A stretch of DNA of 34,973 nucleotides from Candidatus Tanganyikabacteria bacterium (GTDB lineage: Bacteria; Cyanobacteriota; Sericytochromatia; S15B-MN24; VGJW01), in assembly GCA_016867235.1 (NCBI GenBank), contig VGJY01000022.1, forward strand, positions 1 to 34,973, read 5' to 3'. The notes under the pieces are model-generated. The model saw only the letters and a list, made by a program, of their open reading frames with translations. It made no database searches and was not told the DNA's origin. The position numbers and the translations under genes are program-made. This document shows, in pieces, positions 22,269-31,000 of the stretch. The stretch's first letter is position 1; each line of letters starts with the position of its first letter.

Positions 22269-25028
22269 ATGACATGGTTCATCATGGCTTGCGGGTTTGC
22301 GGCCGGCCTGGTGGCCGCGACACCCGCACTCGCCGCAACCGCTGCCGAGATCCCGCTGGAAGCCTGCGACGCCCCCGGGTTCCAGCAGATCCTGCGGCCG
22401 GCCGGCCCGCGCATGGACGCCCGCGCCGTGTGGCTCGACCGGAAGTTCTTGCGCTGGCCGGGCGCGGCGGCGACCGGCCGCTTCCGGCTCCACTACGGGC
22501 CAGGGGGGCTGCAGGCCAGGCGGGGAGCGCGGGTAAGCGGCGGGGCCGGCGCGATCGACCTGGCGCCGGCGCAACAAGCGCCGCCGGCGGACCTGGCCGG
22601 CCGCTTCGCCTACCTGGGAGCGGGCCCCCTGCTCGCCCTGCACGGTCGCGACCTGGCGCGGGTGCCCGACCTCCTGCGGATGGAACTGGTCCTGACGCGC
22701 GAAGCCGCCGACGGCACGGTAGAGGATGCCACCAGGCCGCAGATGGCGGGCGTGCTGGATGCCCTGTACGCGCCGGCCGCCGAAAGGGCGGCCCTCGGCG
22801 CGCTGCCGGGTAGCCGCGGCACCCGCTTCGCCTTGTGGGCTCCCACCGCGCACCGCGTCGCGGCGTGCGTGTATGGCACCGGCCACGGGCGCGCGCAGTT
22901 TGTCATACCCATGCGGCGCGCCGCCGCCTCGGGCGTGTGGTCGGCCGTCCGGACGGCCGACCTGTCCGGCCGCTACTACCGCTACGCGGTGGACGCCTCC
23001 GTGCCGGGAACGGGCCTGGTGCGCAACCTGGTGACCGATCCCTACTCGATCAGCCTCACGACCGACTCGCGGCGGAGCTACCTAGGCGATCTCGCGGCGC
23101 CGACACTGAAACCCCGCGGCTGGGACCGCCACGCCGCGCCCCGGACGGTGCGGGCGCAGACCGACATGGTGGTTTACGAACTCCACGTCCGGGACTTCTC
23201 CCGCGACGATCGCACCGTCAGCGCGGCGCGGCGCGGAAAGTACGGCGCGTTCAAGGAGACGCGATCGGCCGGCATGCGCCACCTGGCCGCCCTGGCGCGG
23301 GCGGGCCTGACCGACGTCCACGTGCTGCCGGTGTTCGATTTCGGCAGCGTGCCCGAGCAGGGCTGCGTGGAGCCGCGGCCGAGCGGCCCTCCCGCCGGCA
23401 CCGCCCAGCAGGCCCTGGTGAGCCGCAATGCCGCCCGCGACTGCTTCAACTGGGGCTACGATCCGGTCCACTTCAACGCCCCGGAAGGGAGCTACGCCGG
23501 CGATCCGGCCGACGGGGCGGTGCGCGTCCGCGAGTTCCGGGAGATGGTGCTGGCCCTGCACCGCGCGGGCCTGCGCGTGGGCATGGACGTGGTCTACAAC
23601 CACACCCTGGCGTCCGGGCAAGCCGAGCAATCGGTCCTCGACCGCATCGTGCCGGGCTACTACCACCGCCTGGACCCGGCCGGCGAGGTCGCGCGCTCGA
23701 CCTGCTGCGAGAACACGGCCGCCGAGCACCGCATGATGGCCAGGCTCATGATCGACTCGGCGGTCCACTGGGTCAGGCATTACAAGATCGACTCGTTCCG
23801 CTTCGACCTGATGGGCCACCACCCGCGGAACGTCATGGAGCGCCTGCAGGCGGCCGTGAACCTGGCGGCCGGCCGCCACGTCCCGATCATCGGCGAGGGC
23901 TGGAACTTCGGCGAGGTCGCGGGCGGCTCCCGCTTCGTGCAGGCGTCGCAGCTATCGCTGGGCGGCTCCGGAATAGGCACGTTCAGCGACCGGGCCCGCG
24001 ACGCCGCCCGCGGCGGCACGCCCTTCGAGAGCGGCCCGGCGCTCCGGGCGCAGCAGGGCTTCCTCACCGGCCTTTCGTACGATCCCAACGAGGTCGCCGC
24101 CACGTCGTCGCCATCCGAATTGCCGCGAGCGGCGGACATGGTCCGCATAGGGCTGGCGGGCACCATTCGAACCTACCCGCTGGAAACGCACGAGGGCCGC
24201 ACGGTCGCTCTCGAGGCGATCGACTACGCCGGCCAGCCAGCCGGGTTCGCAAGCGAACCCGGCGAGGTCGTCAACTACGTCGAGAACCATGACAACCACA
24301 CGCTCTTCGACATAAGTGCCCTCAAGCTGCCGCAAGCGACCAGCACCAGCGATCGCGCCCGGGTGCAGGTGCTGGGGGCGGCCATGGTGGCGTTCTCCCA
24401 GGGAGTGGCCTACTTCCACGCGGGCATCGACACCCTCCGCTCCAAGTCGCTCGACCGCAACAGCTACGATTCGGGCGACTGGTTCAACCGCCACGACTGG
24501 AGCTACCGCGACAACGGCTTTGGCGCCGGGTTGCCGCCGGAACGCGACAACGGCAAGGATTATCCGGTCCTGGCGCCGTTGCTGGCGGACGCCGGCATCA
24601 AGCCCGCGCCCGCCGACATCGCATTCGCCCGCGATGCGTTCCGCGATCTCCTGCGCATTCGGGCGAGTTCCACGCTGTTTCGCTTGCGCGGCGCGCGCGA
24701 CGTCTCGCGGCGGCTGCGCTTCTACAACACCGGCTCGCGCCAGGTGCCGACGGTGCTGGCGGGGCGCCTGGACGGACGCGGCTACCCCGGGGCCGCCTTC
24801 GGCGCCGTCCTGTACTTCCTCAACGTGGACAAGGTCGCGCACCGCCTCGCGATCCTGGCCGAGCGCGACCGGTCCTGGACGCTGCATCCCGTCCACCGCG
24901 CGCCTCGCGCCGCCGACCGGCGGGCCGCCGAGGCGCGATACGACCCGGCCACCGGCACGTTCGCCGTGCCGGCGCGCACCGCTGTCGTCTTCGTGAGCTA
25001 CTTGCCGGTGAGGGCGTTGAGGATGTAG
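22269..25028 (+). CDS. Secreted GH13 pullulanase / limit-dextrinase-type debranching enzyme
   Basis: The 919-residue enzyme hydrolyses alpha-1,6 bonds of pullulan, starch or glycogen. ATG at 22269 follows AGGGG by six bases and gives a signal peptide (about 1-22, ending PALA). ATG at 22254 would add five residues. An N-terminal carbohydrate-binding/N-domain region precedes a CBM48-like domain (WAPTAHRVA). The catalytic barrel has FNWGYDP, DVVYNHT, nucleophile Asp513 in [11 protein letters not shown], acid Glu543 in [11 protein letters not shown] and Asp675 in VENHDNHT. The [12 protein letters not shown] stretch is typical of the Klebsiella/plant limit-dextrinase group. No partner sugar transporter is visible nearby. 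The last 31 bases overlap the convergent gene. Confidence 0.93.
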   Translation: MTWFIMACGFAAGLVAATPALAATAAEIPLEACDAPGFQQILRPAGPRMDARAVWLDRKFLRWPGAAATGRFRLHYGPGGLQARRGARVSGGAGAIDLAPAQQAPPADLAGRFAYLGAGPLLALHGRDLARVPDLLRMELVLTREAADGTVEDATRPQMAGVLDALYAPAAERAALGALPGSRGTRFALWAPTAHRVAACVYGTGHGRAQFVIPMRRAAASGVWSAVRTADLSGRYYRYAVDASVPGTGLVRNLVTDPYSISLTTDSRRSYLGDLAAPTLKPRGWDRHAAPRTVRAQTDMVVYELHVRDFSRDDRTVSAARRGKYGAFKETRSAGMRHLAALARAGLTDVHVLPVFDFGSVPEQGCVEPRPSGPPAGTAQQALVSRNAARDCFNWGYDPVHFNAPEGSYAGDPADGAVRVREFREMVLALHRAGLRVGMDVVYNHTLASGQAEQSVLDRIVPGYYHRLDPAGEVARSTCCENTAAEHRMMARLMIDSAVHWVRHYKIDSFRFDLMGHHPRNVMERLQAAVNLAAGRHVPIIGEGWNFGEVAGGSRFVQASQLSLGGSGIGTFSDRARDAARGGTPFESGPALRAQQGFLTGLSYDPNEVAATSSPSELPRAADMVRIGLAGTIRTYPLETHEGRTVALEAIDYAGQPAGFASEPGEVVNYVENHDNHTLFDISALKLPQATSTSDRARVQVLGAAMVAFSQGVAYFHAGIDTLRSKSLDRNSYDSGDWFNRHDWSYRDNGFGAGLPPERDNGKDYPVLAPLLADAGIKPAPADIAFARDAFRDLLRIRASSTLFRLRGARDVSRRLRFYNTGSRQVPTVLAGRLDGRGYPGAAFGAVLYFLNVDKVAHRLAILAERDRSWTLHPVHRAPRAADRRAAEARYDPATGTFAVPARTAVVFVSYLPVRALRM

Positions 25029-25393
25029 ACCGGCAGCAGGATCGTGTCGACGATGAGTTCGGCCATTCCCTTGCCGTAGTCGTGGGCGCCCTTGACGGCC
25101 AGGGCCGCGCCGCCCAGGGCGACGACGCCGCAGGCGATGGGCGCCCAGACGGGGGCCGAAGCGGTCAGCGCCACGCCGACGGCACCGGCGGCCAGCAAGC
25201 CCGCTCCGCCGGCGAACTCGAAGATTCCCTTGCGCATGTCCTGCGCGGCGCTCTCGAAGGGCACGCGCGTGCTCAATTTCAGCTCGTCGCGGGTCGCCTT
25301 GGGCTCTGCGACCGGTTGTGCGACCGGCTTCGGCCCGGTCTTCGGGCTCATCTTGCCAACAGGTTGAATCTGGACCGAGTCCACTCCGGCCAT
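24998..25393 (-). CDS. Small two-helix membrane protein with Pro-rich N-terminus
   Basis: This 131-residue protein of unknown function starts at an ATG preceded by GGAGGAGGAGA, five bases away. Residues 1-35 are Pro/Lys-rich. The region 65-115 is strongly hydrophobic with small residues (for example GGAGLLAAGAVGVALTA), and a third short hydrophobic segment ([14 protein letters not shown]) lies near the end. It has no signal peptide. Its Pro-rich start and Gly/Ala helices recall the tail of the C39-like protein at 19024-20256, but the two cannot be called homologous from this alone. Its 3' end overlaps the pullulanase gene by 31 bases, tail to tail. Confidence 0.7.
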   Translation of the reverse strand: MAGVDSVQIQPVGKMSPKTGPKPVAQPVAEPKATRDELKLSTRVPFESAAQDMRKGIFEFAGGAGLLAAGAVGVALTASAPVWAPIACGVVALGGAALAVKGAHDYGKGMAELIVDTILLPVYILNALTGK

Positions 25394-25483
25394 GCGCGTC
25401 TCCTCCTCCAAACTGATTGGTCACGCCGGCACTCGAATCCGGCGCGTTCGCCGTTGCACTCGCTGGCAGCCGGCGTTCCGAAT

Positions 25484-25499
25484 TTGGGCTTTTCCCCAA
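25484..25499. terminator. Possible weak bidirectional terminator
   Basis: TTGGG (25484-25488) and CCCAA (25495-25499) flank a T-rich loop and are followed on the plus strand by GTTGTTAT. On the minus strand it lies 50 bases past the stop of the nuclease-like gene. The 5-bp stem is short. The rest of the 155-base gap 25394-25548 shows nothing else convincing. Confidence 0.3.
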
Positions 25500-25548
25500 G
25501 TTGTTATGCCGGAGGAAGGGGCGGCGCTTGCCTAAGGCGGGGTTAAAT

Positions 25549-26142
25549 TCAGTCCGAGGATTCGGGCGAATCGGAACCCTTGCGCTTGAGGTACTTGGCG
25601 AAGTCCGAGGCCTTGACCTGCTCGATGAACGATTTGAACTCGTCGGACTCGGCGTGGTACTTCTCGCTGAAATCGTCGATTTCGTTGAGGAACTGCGAGA
25701 CGTCGAGTTGCAGCAGGTCGGCGTCGGCCAGGATGGGGAGCTTGTAGGCGATGGCCACCTGGATGGCCTCGGTGGCCGTCATGTTGAGGCGCTGCACCTT
25801 GCGGTGGACGTCGCGGAACACCAGGACGCCCTGGACGTAGCTGCCGTTCGGGTCCTTGCCGTCGAGGGGCGCCAGGGGCTTGAGCTCCACGCGCATCAGC
25901 ACGCCGCCGAGCCGCTCGAGGAGGGTGCCGACGGCGATGGTCAGGCGCTCCGGGTAGCCCTCCAGCGCGCCTGGCGTGGACGCCGAGACGATTTGCTCGA
26001 TGTTCTCCCGGCTGGTCTCGAGCACGAAGCCACGCTGCTCGCGGCGCGAACCCAGGATGATGCCGTCACGGACGGGCGGCTCCAGGTCCGGCGAGATCTC
26101 GAAGGCTCCGAGGAGTGAGACTCGCCGCATCCGATTTGGCAC
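25549..26142 (-). CDS. Bifunctional nuclease (BFN/DUF151)-like protein, divergent
   Basis: The 197-residue protein follows the BFN fold: a strand opening, IAVGTLLERLGGVLMRVEL, YVQGVLVFRD, then TEAIQVAIAYKLPILADADLL. In known BFN proteins that last block reads DARPSDAIALAL. Here the Asp/Arg/Ser are replaced (NMTATEAIQVA), so nuclease activity is uncertain. A charged C-terminal tail (about 150-197) is added, a region that in other members is UVR-like. GTG at 26142 was chosen because GGAG lies five bases upstream; ATG at 26130 is an alternative. It is transcribed divergently from the EcfT-like gene, with a perfect extended -10 promoter and a leader hairpin. Confidence 0.7.
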   Translation of the reverse strand: MPNRMRRVSLLGAFEISPDLEPPVRDGIILGSRREQRGFVLETSRENIEQIVSASTPGALEGYPERLTIAVGTLLERLGGVLMRVELKPLAPLDGKDPNGSYVQGVLVFRDVHRKVQRLNMTATEAIQVAIAYKLPILADADLLQLDVSQFLNEIDDFSEKYHAESDEFKSFIEQVKASDFAKYLKRKGSDSPESSD

Positions 26143-26162
26143 GTGCACTCCAAATACATAGA

Positions 26163-26179
26163 GGCTGCGCCTCGCAGCC
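26163..26179 (-). promoter_or_regulatory. Tight leader hairpin of the nuclease-like gene
   Basis: GGCTGCG and CGCAGCC (in either strand's reading) form a perfect 7-bp stem with a 3-base loop. In the minus-strand transcript it lies within the roughly 40-base leader, about 11 bases before the GGAG ribosome site. It may protect the 5' end or respond to a binding protein. Confidence 0.4.
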
Positions 26180-26188
26180 AACCCGCCA

Positions 26189-26197
26189 ATTATAACA
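26189..26197 (-). promoter_or_regulatory. Extended -10 promoter TGTTATAAT of the nuclease-like gene
   Basis: On the minus strand TGT-TATAAT is a consensus extended -10 box. The predicted start near 26182 gives a leader of about 40 bases. On the plus strand the same AT-rich patch contains TATAAC (26191-26196), a possible -10 box for the EcfT-like gene at 26261, so both promoters may share this element. Confidence 0.6.
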
Positions 26198-26260
26198 CGC
26201 GCTTCATCAGCCCCTTTGCGGCCAGGTGTAAGGGAGCGGGATCTCGGGAACAGGCGCGAC

Positions 26261-27460
26261 ATGGACCCCAGGCTCAAGATCGGGTACCTGGTGGCGCTGG
26301 GCGTCGCCTTGTTCACGGTCCCGTGGCCCGCGGCAGTCTGGGGTCTGCTGGCCCTCCAGCCCATCCTCGCGCTCGCCGCGCGGATCCCGGTCGGCCATCT
26401 GGCCCGCTCGATCCGCCGGCTGGCCGTGCTCCTGGTCTTGCTCTCCCTGTCGTACGGGCTCGGGCAGGTGGGGGGAAAGTGGGGCTGGTCGCCGGACGGC
26501 GCCGTCGAGGGGATCCTGATGGCCGGGCGCATCCTGGCCCTGGTCTGGGGCTCGGTGCTCGTGCAACATTCGGGGCCGCAGGGCGAACTGGTCCGCGGAC
26601 TGGTCGGGCTCGGCATGCCGCGCCTCCCCTCGCTCGCCCTCGACATCTCGCTCGGCCTGCTCGGCGACGGAGCCCCGGCCGGCCGGGGACCGGGCAGCGG
26701 CAAGGGACGCGGCATCCCCGGTTCCGGAATGGGCCCGGGAAGCGGCATGGGACCCGGCATCCCCGGCTCCGGGATGGGACCCGGGAGCGCCGGCGTCTCG
26801 CCGGCCCCGGAGGAACGCCCCCCGGCCGCCGCGACGCTCAGGCAGGTCCTCGCGGGCGATCTGTCGATCCTGCTGCGCCCCCTGGAGACGCGGCTGCGCC
26901 AGGCCGAACGCCGCGCGGCGGAACTCGCCCCCGATCTCGAACCCGGGGCGGCCCGCGACCTGGCGCTGATCGCCGGCCTCGCGGTGCTCTCGCAGAGCAT
27001 CCGCTTCCTCCGCATCCTGCCGGGCATCCCGTTCGCCCCCGGCCACAAGAGCGTCGTGCTGCTGCCCCTCTACGTCGTCGCCGCCGACCGCACGCAGACG
27101 CGGTGGGGCAGCACGGCCCTGGGCACCACGCAGGGGATGCTGGCTTTCTCGTTCGGCGACGGCCAGTTCGGCGTCTTCGAGATCTGCAAGTTCATCACGC
27201 CGGGCCTGGCGGTGGATCTCCTCTGGCCCCTGGCGCGCGGCCGCGGAGCCGTGGCCTATGCGGCACTCGGCCTGGCCGCGGCGATCGCGCGGTTTGCCAC
27301 CATCGCCCTGGTGGCCCTGCTCGTGCAGGCCCCGCCGGTGTTCTGGGCCATGCTGGCGCCCGTCGGCGTGTTCCACCTGGTGTTCGGCGGCGCCAGCGGC
27401 TTCGTCACGTACCACCTCCTGCGCGCCCTTGGGCCGAGGCCCGCCCTGCCGATTACATGA
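26261..27460 (+). CDS. EcfT-like membrane protein fused to an S-component-like domain, with Gly-rich insert
   Basis: This 399-residue integral membrane protein begins DPRLKIGYLVAL, then GRILALVWGSVL and LGMPRLPSLALDISLGLL, as in EcfT/CbiQ transporter subunits. A helix with RPLETRLRQAERRAAEL resembles the coupling helices of EcfT. Between them lies a low-complexity insert (about 142-190) made of Gly, Pro, Met and Ser. The last 150 residues (PGHKSVVLLPLYVVAA to the end) form about five helices that look like a substrate-binding S component. No ATPase gene is nearby, so it would have to use a shared one. The transporter assignment is tentative; the start at 26261 has only a weak ribosome site. 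Confidence 0.5.
   Translation: MDPRLKIGYLVALGVALFTVPWPAAVWGLLALQPILALAARIPVGHLARSIRRLAVLLVLLSLSYGLGQVGGKWGWSPDGAVEGILMAGRILALVWGSVLVQHSGPQGELVRGLVGLGMPRLPSLALDISLGLLGDGAPAGRGPGSGKGRGIPGSGMGPGSGMGPGIPGSGMGPGSAGVSPAPEERPPAAATLRQVLAGDLSILLRPLETRLRQAERRAAELAPDLEPGAARDLALIAGLAVLSQSIRFLRILPGIPFAPGHKSVVLLPLYVVAADRTQTRWGSTALGTTQGMLAFSFGDGQFGVFEICKFITPGLAVDLLWPLARGRGAVAYAALGLAAAIARFATIALVALLVQAPPVFWAMLAPVGVFHLVFGGASGFVTYHLLRALGPRPALPIT
26711..26788 (+). repeat. 33-base in-frame direct repeats inside the EcfT-like gene
   Basis: Two 33-base units (26711-26743 and 26756-26788) differ at only a few bases and are separated by 12 bases, coding for GIPGSGMGPGS twice. They build the low-complexity insert. 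The second unit runs into the palindrome arm at 26783. Confidence 0.7.
26783..26805 (+). repeat. Single arm of the dispersed palindrome, inside a coding sequence
   Basis: These 23 bases match the left arm of the element at 3470-3492 at 20 positions, including GCCGGC-n5-GCCGGC. They are read as GSAGVSPA within the EcfT-like protein. No second arm follows. The frame stays open, so the insertion was tolerated. Confidence 0.55.
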
Positions 27461-27483
27461 ACGTCACGCGCCGGTAAATCGTC

Positions 27484-28080
27484 ATGGGTATGAGGGCCTG
27501 GCGAAAGGAGGATTCGGCGATCGGGTCAACGGACTGGCGACTGGCCGCCGCGATCGCCGCCGCCATGGCGAGCGGCATGCTCGGCTGCGTCGTCAACAAC
27601 GACGTCACGATCAACGTGGACGGCGGCGGGGCCGGTACCGACCTGGGCGGCGGCGGCACGACGCCGGTGAGGCCTCGCCTGACGCCGACGCCGACGCCGA
27701 GGGTGACCACCCGCCCCGGCACGTCGCCCGATCCGACCGGTAGCGCGCCCGGGACCGCGACGCCCGCCCCGACGGCCACGCCGAAACCCACGCCGACTCC
27801 CACGCCCACCCCCACGCCGACCCCCAGGTACAGCCTCTCGCCGCAGAGCGAAGGCGCCACCATCTCGGGCAATGTTGCCGACCCCAAGGCGCCGCGCCCG
27901 ACCGATCCCCCGCTGAGCCGCATCGGGCCGACCACGCCGCCGTTGCCGGGCGCGGCCCCGACGCCGCTCTTGCGTCTCACCCCCACGCCGCCCGGCGCGG
28001 GCTTCCCGATCGCCCTGCCGGGCGCCACGCCGTTCCTGCCGACTCCCGCCCCCACTCCCTCCGGAGGGAAAGCAAGCTGA
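27484..28080 (+). CDS. Thr/Pro-rich lipoprotein
   Basis: This 198-residue protein has an N-terminal export segment ending in a lipobox-like GMLGC (Cys38). Most of the remainder is disordered Thr/Pro repeat (TPTPTPTPTP near 100-115) and Pro-rich tail, as in surface stalks or spacers. The start is uncertain: ATG at 27484 or 27490 has no ribosome site, while AGGAGG at 27505 has no good start codon after it. The 27-base gap from the EcfT-like gene could allow a shared transcript. Its stop overlaps the next ATG (TGATG), so the two lipoproteins are probably made together. Confidence 0.6.
   Translation: MGMRAWRKEDSAIGSTDWRLAAAIAAAMASGMLGCVVNNDVTINVDGGGAGTDLGGGGTTPVRPRLTPTPTPRVTTRPGTSPDPTGSAPGTATPAPTATPKPTPTPTPTPTPTPRYSLSPQSEGATISGNVADPKAPRPTDPPLSRIGPTTPPLPGAAPTPLLRLTPTPPGAGFPIALPGATPFLPTPAPTPSGGKAS
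28056..28069 (+). promoter_or_regulatory. Palindrome enclosing the ribosome site of the propeller gene
   Basis: TCCCT-CCGG-AGGGA is a perfect 14-base palindrome that includes the only Shine-Dalgarno-like sequence (GGAGG) before the ATG at 28080. Its stem would hide the site unless ribosomes ending the upstream gene open it, a typical coupling arrangement. Confidence 0.35.
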
Positions 28081-31000
28081 TGCGCATCCTGCTTCGCCTG
28101 CTGCTGCTGGCCGCTGCCGCCGCCCTGCTCGCGGGTTGCCCCCGGCCCGCGTCGCAAGCGCTGGCCGGCCTGGCGCGCGTGCCCGGCGGCCTTTCCCTCC
28201 CCGGCCCGGGAGCGCCCGACTACACCATCCGCGGGCGAGTGGAGAACGCGCAGTTCCGCGTGCAGGCCGCCTTCGGGGATATCGCGCCCAACGCGACCGT
28301 GGCGCTCATCGACGGCACGTCGGGCGAGACGTTGCAGACCGCCCGGACAGACGCGTCCGGCGGGTTCACGATGGCGTTCCCCAGGGACTTCGTGCCGGAC
28401 AACACGAAGTTCTACACCCTCGAGGCCGTCAAGGGCGGCAAGATCAACGGCGGCTACAACTTCGCCGGCGCGCCCGCCATCCGGTTGCGCACGGTCCTCC
28501 AGTGGAGCCAGCAAGGCGAGTTCTGGATGAGCCTGACCGGGAAGAACACCGGCGATCCGGCGGTGATCAACCGATCCACGACCGCCGTGGCGGTCGCCGT
28601 CGGCTTGCGGCAGGCCGCCGTCACCGACCCGACCAACCGCGCCGTCTTCTACCGGGGCATCATCGGGCAGATCGACCTCAACGCGGCCGACGGCACCTAT
28701 CCCCACAAGTACGCGCAGGACGCGGTGAACTCGACGATCACCGTCGGCGAGTTCAGGACCCTGTTCGACCTGGTGGACCGCGCGCTGCTGAACGGCCAGG
28801 ATCCGGTGGGATCCATCGCCTGGGCCAACCAGCCCACCGACAACCCCCGGCAGTACGTGCTGATGCCGCAGGGTTTCCTGCTGTCGGGCTTCGACGTGAC
28901 GTCCGGGCGGGCCTCGGCCAGCGTCAAGGCCAACGGCGCCGGTTTCCCGCTCGACGCCAACCGCATCAAGGTCGTCTTTGGCGGCGGCGCCGAGGCGCGC
29001 ACGCTCGCCGTCAACCAGACGGGCACGCAGGTGACCTTCGAGGTGCCGGTGGGCGCCCTGTCGGGCCCCGTGACGCTCAAGGTCACCCTTCCGGGCTCTA
29101 CGGCCGAGCTGCTGCTCATCGGCCCGAGCTTCACGGTCCTCACCACCGACGGCCACAGCGTGCTGGATGCCGGCGGCAACTTCTGGGTGGCCGGCCGCGG
29201 CAACGACACGCTCTGGTCGCTGTCGCCCGGCGGGGGCTGGAAGAAGCGCTCGCCCGTCGCCGTCGCCTGGAAGGGCCCCCGGGGCTTGACGGTGGATCCC
29301 CAGAACCAGGTCGTCTTCACGAGCTGGGAGAGCGGCACGGTCAACCGCCTGATCCCGGGCACCGGGGATATCGGGTCGGTGAGCCAGCTATCGTCCGGCC
29401 TCGCGAATCCGTGGGGCATCGCACGCGAGCCCAACGGCAACTTCGTGGTCGCCAACCACGGCGGCAACGACATCCGGCGCGTGGCGCAGGGCGGCGGCAC
29501 GGCGGCCCACGTGGCGACGGTGAGCGCCCCGGCGGGCCTGGCAATTGGCCCGCAGGGCGACATGTTCGTCACGAGCCACACCACCGGCACGTTGATCATG
29601 TTCGCCTCCACCAGTCCCACGGTGGCGGTGCCGGTGCTGACCGGCCTCGCGAAGCCGGCGGGCGTGGCCGTGCAATCCGACGGCACCGTGGCGATCGCCT
29701 GCTACGGGTCCGACCAGATCGTGCGCTGGCACCCCTCCCGCGGGCTGCAGGCGCCCATCGTGCCGCGCGGCACGCACCTGGGCATCATCGACGTCGCGGC
29801 CGACGACCAGGGCCGCCTCTTCTTCGGGGCGTTCGACAGCCACACATTGGGCCGGGTCGAGTCCACCGGCGCCATCACCGATCTGGCCCTGGCGCCGCGC
29901 AACGTCTGGGGCCTCTCGGCCAGCAAGGCCGGCGACCTGGCGATCGGCATCATCAACGACCTGTGGCCCTACGGCTACCGGCCGCGGGACTCCCGCGTCT
30001 ACATCGCGCCATTCTCGACCGGGTCCTACCAGCCCTTTGTCCACATCGACGGCTTCTCCAACCCCGAGGCCGTGGCCTACGACGCCTCGGGCGATCTCTA
30101 CGTGGCCGACGCGGGCGCGGATAGGCTGTTCAAGATATCCAACCCGCCGTCCGGGGCCCGGACGCCGCTCATCGACGGCATCGGCCGCGTCGGGCAACTG
30201 GCCGTCGACGCGGCCGGAAAGGTGTACCTGGCGTCGCTCGGCGGGCCGCTCTCGATCTGGGATCCGGCGACGCCGGCCTCCTTGAAGCGTTTCGCCCCCG
30301 GCAGGGCGTTCTGGGCGGTGACGCGCGCCGATCTGTCCGGGGCCACCTACCTCGCCAGTCCGGGGGACGGGCAGATCGTCGAGATCGCCTCGGACGGCAC
30401 GCAGCGCAATCTCGCCGCGCTTCCGGGCGTCACGGGCCTGGCGGTCTCGGGCGCGTCGCTGTTCGCGGTCACCCGCGACTCGGGCGCCATCTACTCGGTC
30501 AACTCGACGACCGGCGCCACGACGCAAATCGCCGAGGTAGGGGCCGGCGCCGCCGACATGGCGATCGTGGGCACCGACATCTACGTGTCGCTGCTCTCGG
30601 GCCCGATCAAGAAGGTCGCCAGCCTCGGCACCGGCGCCATCTCGACGGTCCTCACCATTCCCGGCGACCACGCGGTGCGCATGTTCGCGCGCGCCTCATC
30701 GCCGCCCGAGATCTTCTACACGCTGCGCAAGACCGCGAAGGTGGAGAAACTCGCCAACCTGGCAGGCGCCGTCGCCTCGGTCTCGGTGGCGACCTTGCCC
30801 GCGTTCGCCGGCCCGGACCTGCGTTCGGATCCCGCCACGGAGAGCCTCAGCGGCCTGGCAGGCCTGGCGTACTACCTCTCGGACCTGTACGTGGCGCAGA
30901 GCGTGGGCGGCGCGGCGCGCATCTACAAGCTCACCGAACCGATCGCGGCCGACCAGACCGCGGCGGTGCCCTGGGCAACGCTGAACGCGCCCATCATGGG

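Noticed and set aside
25410-25460. ACTCGAATCC-like T-loop sequence in the gap before the nuclease-like gene
   Set aside because: No acceptor stem, anticodon arm or CCA end can be folded around it, so it is not a tRNA.
27784-27830. Dense CCNACN microsatellite suspected to be a non-coding repeat
   Set aside because: It is simply the in-frame coding of Thr-Pro repeats in the lipoprotein at 27484-28080.
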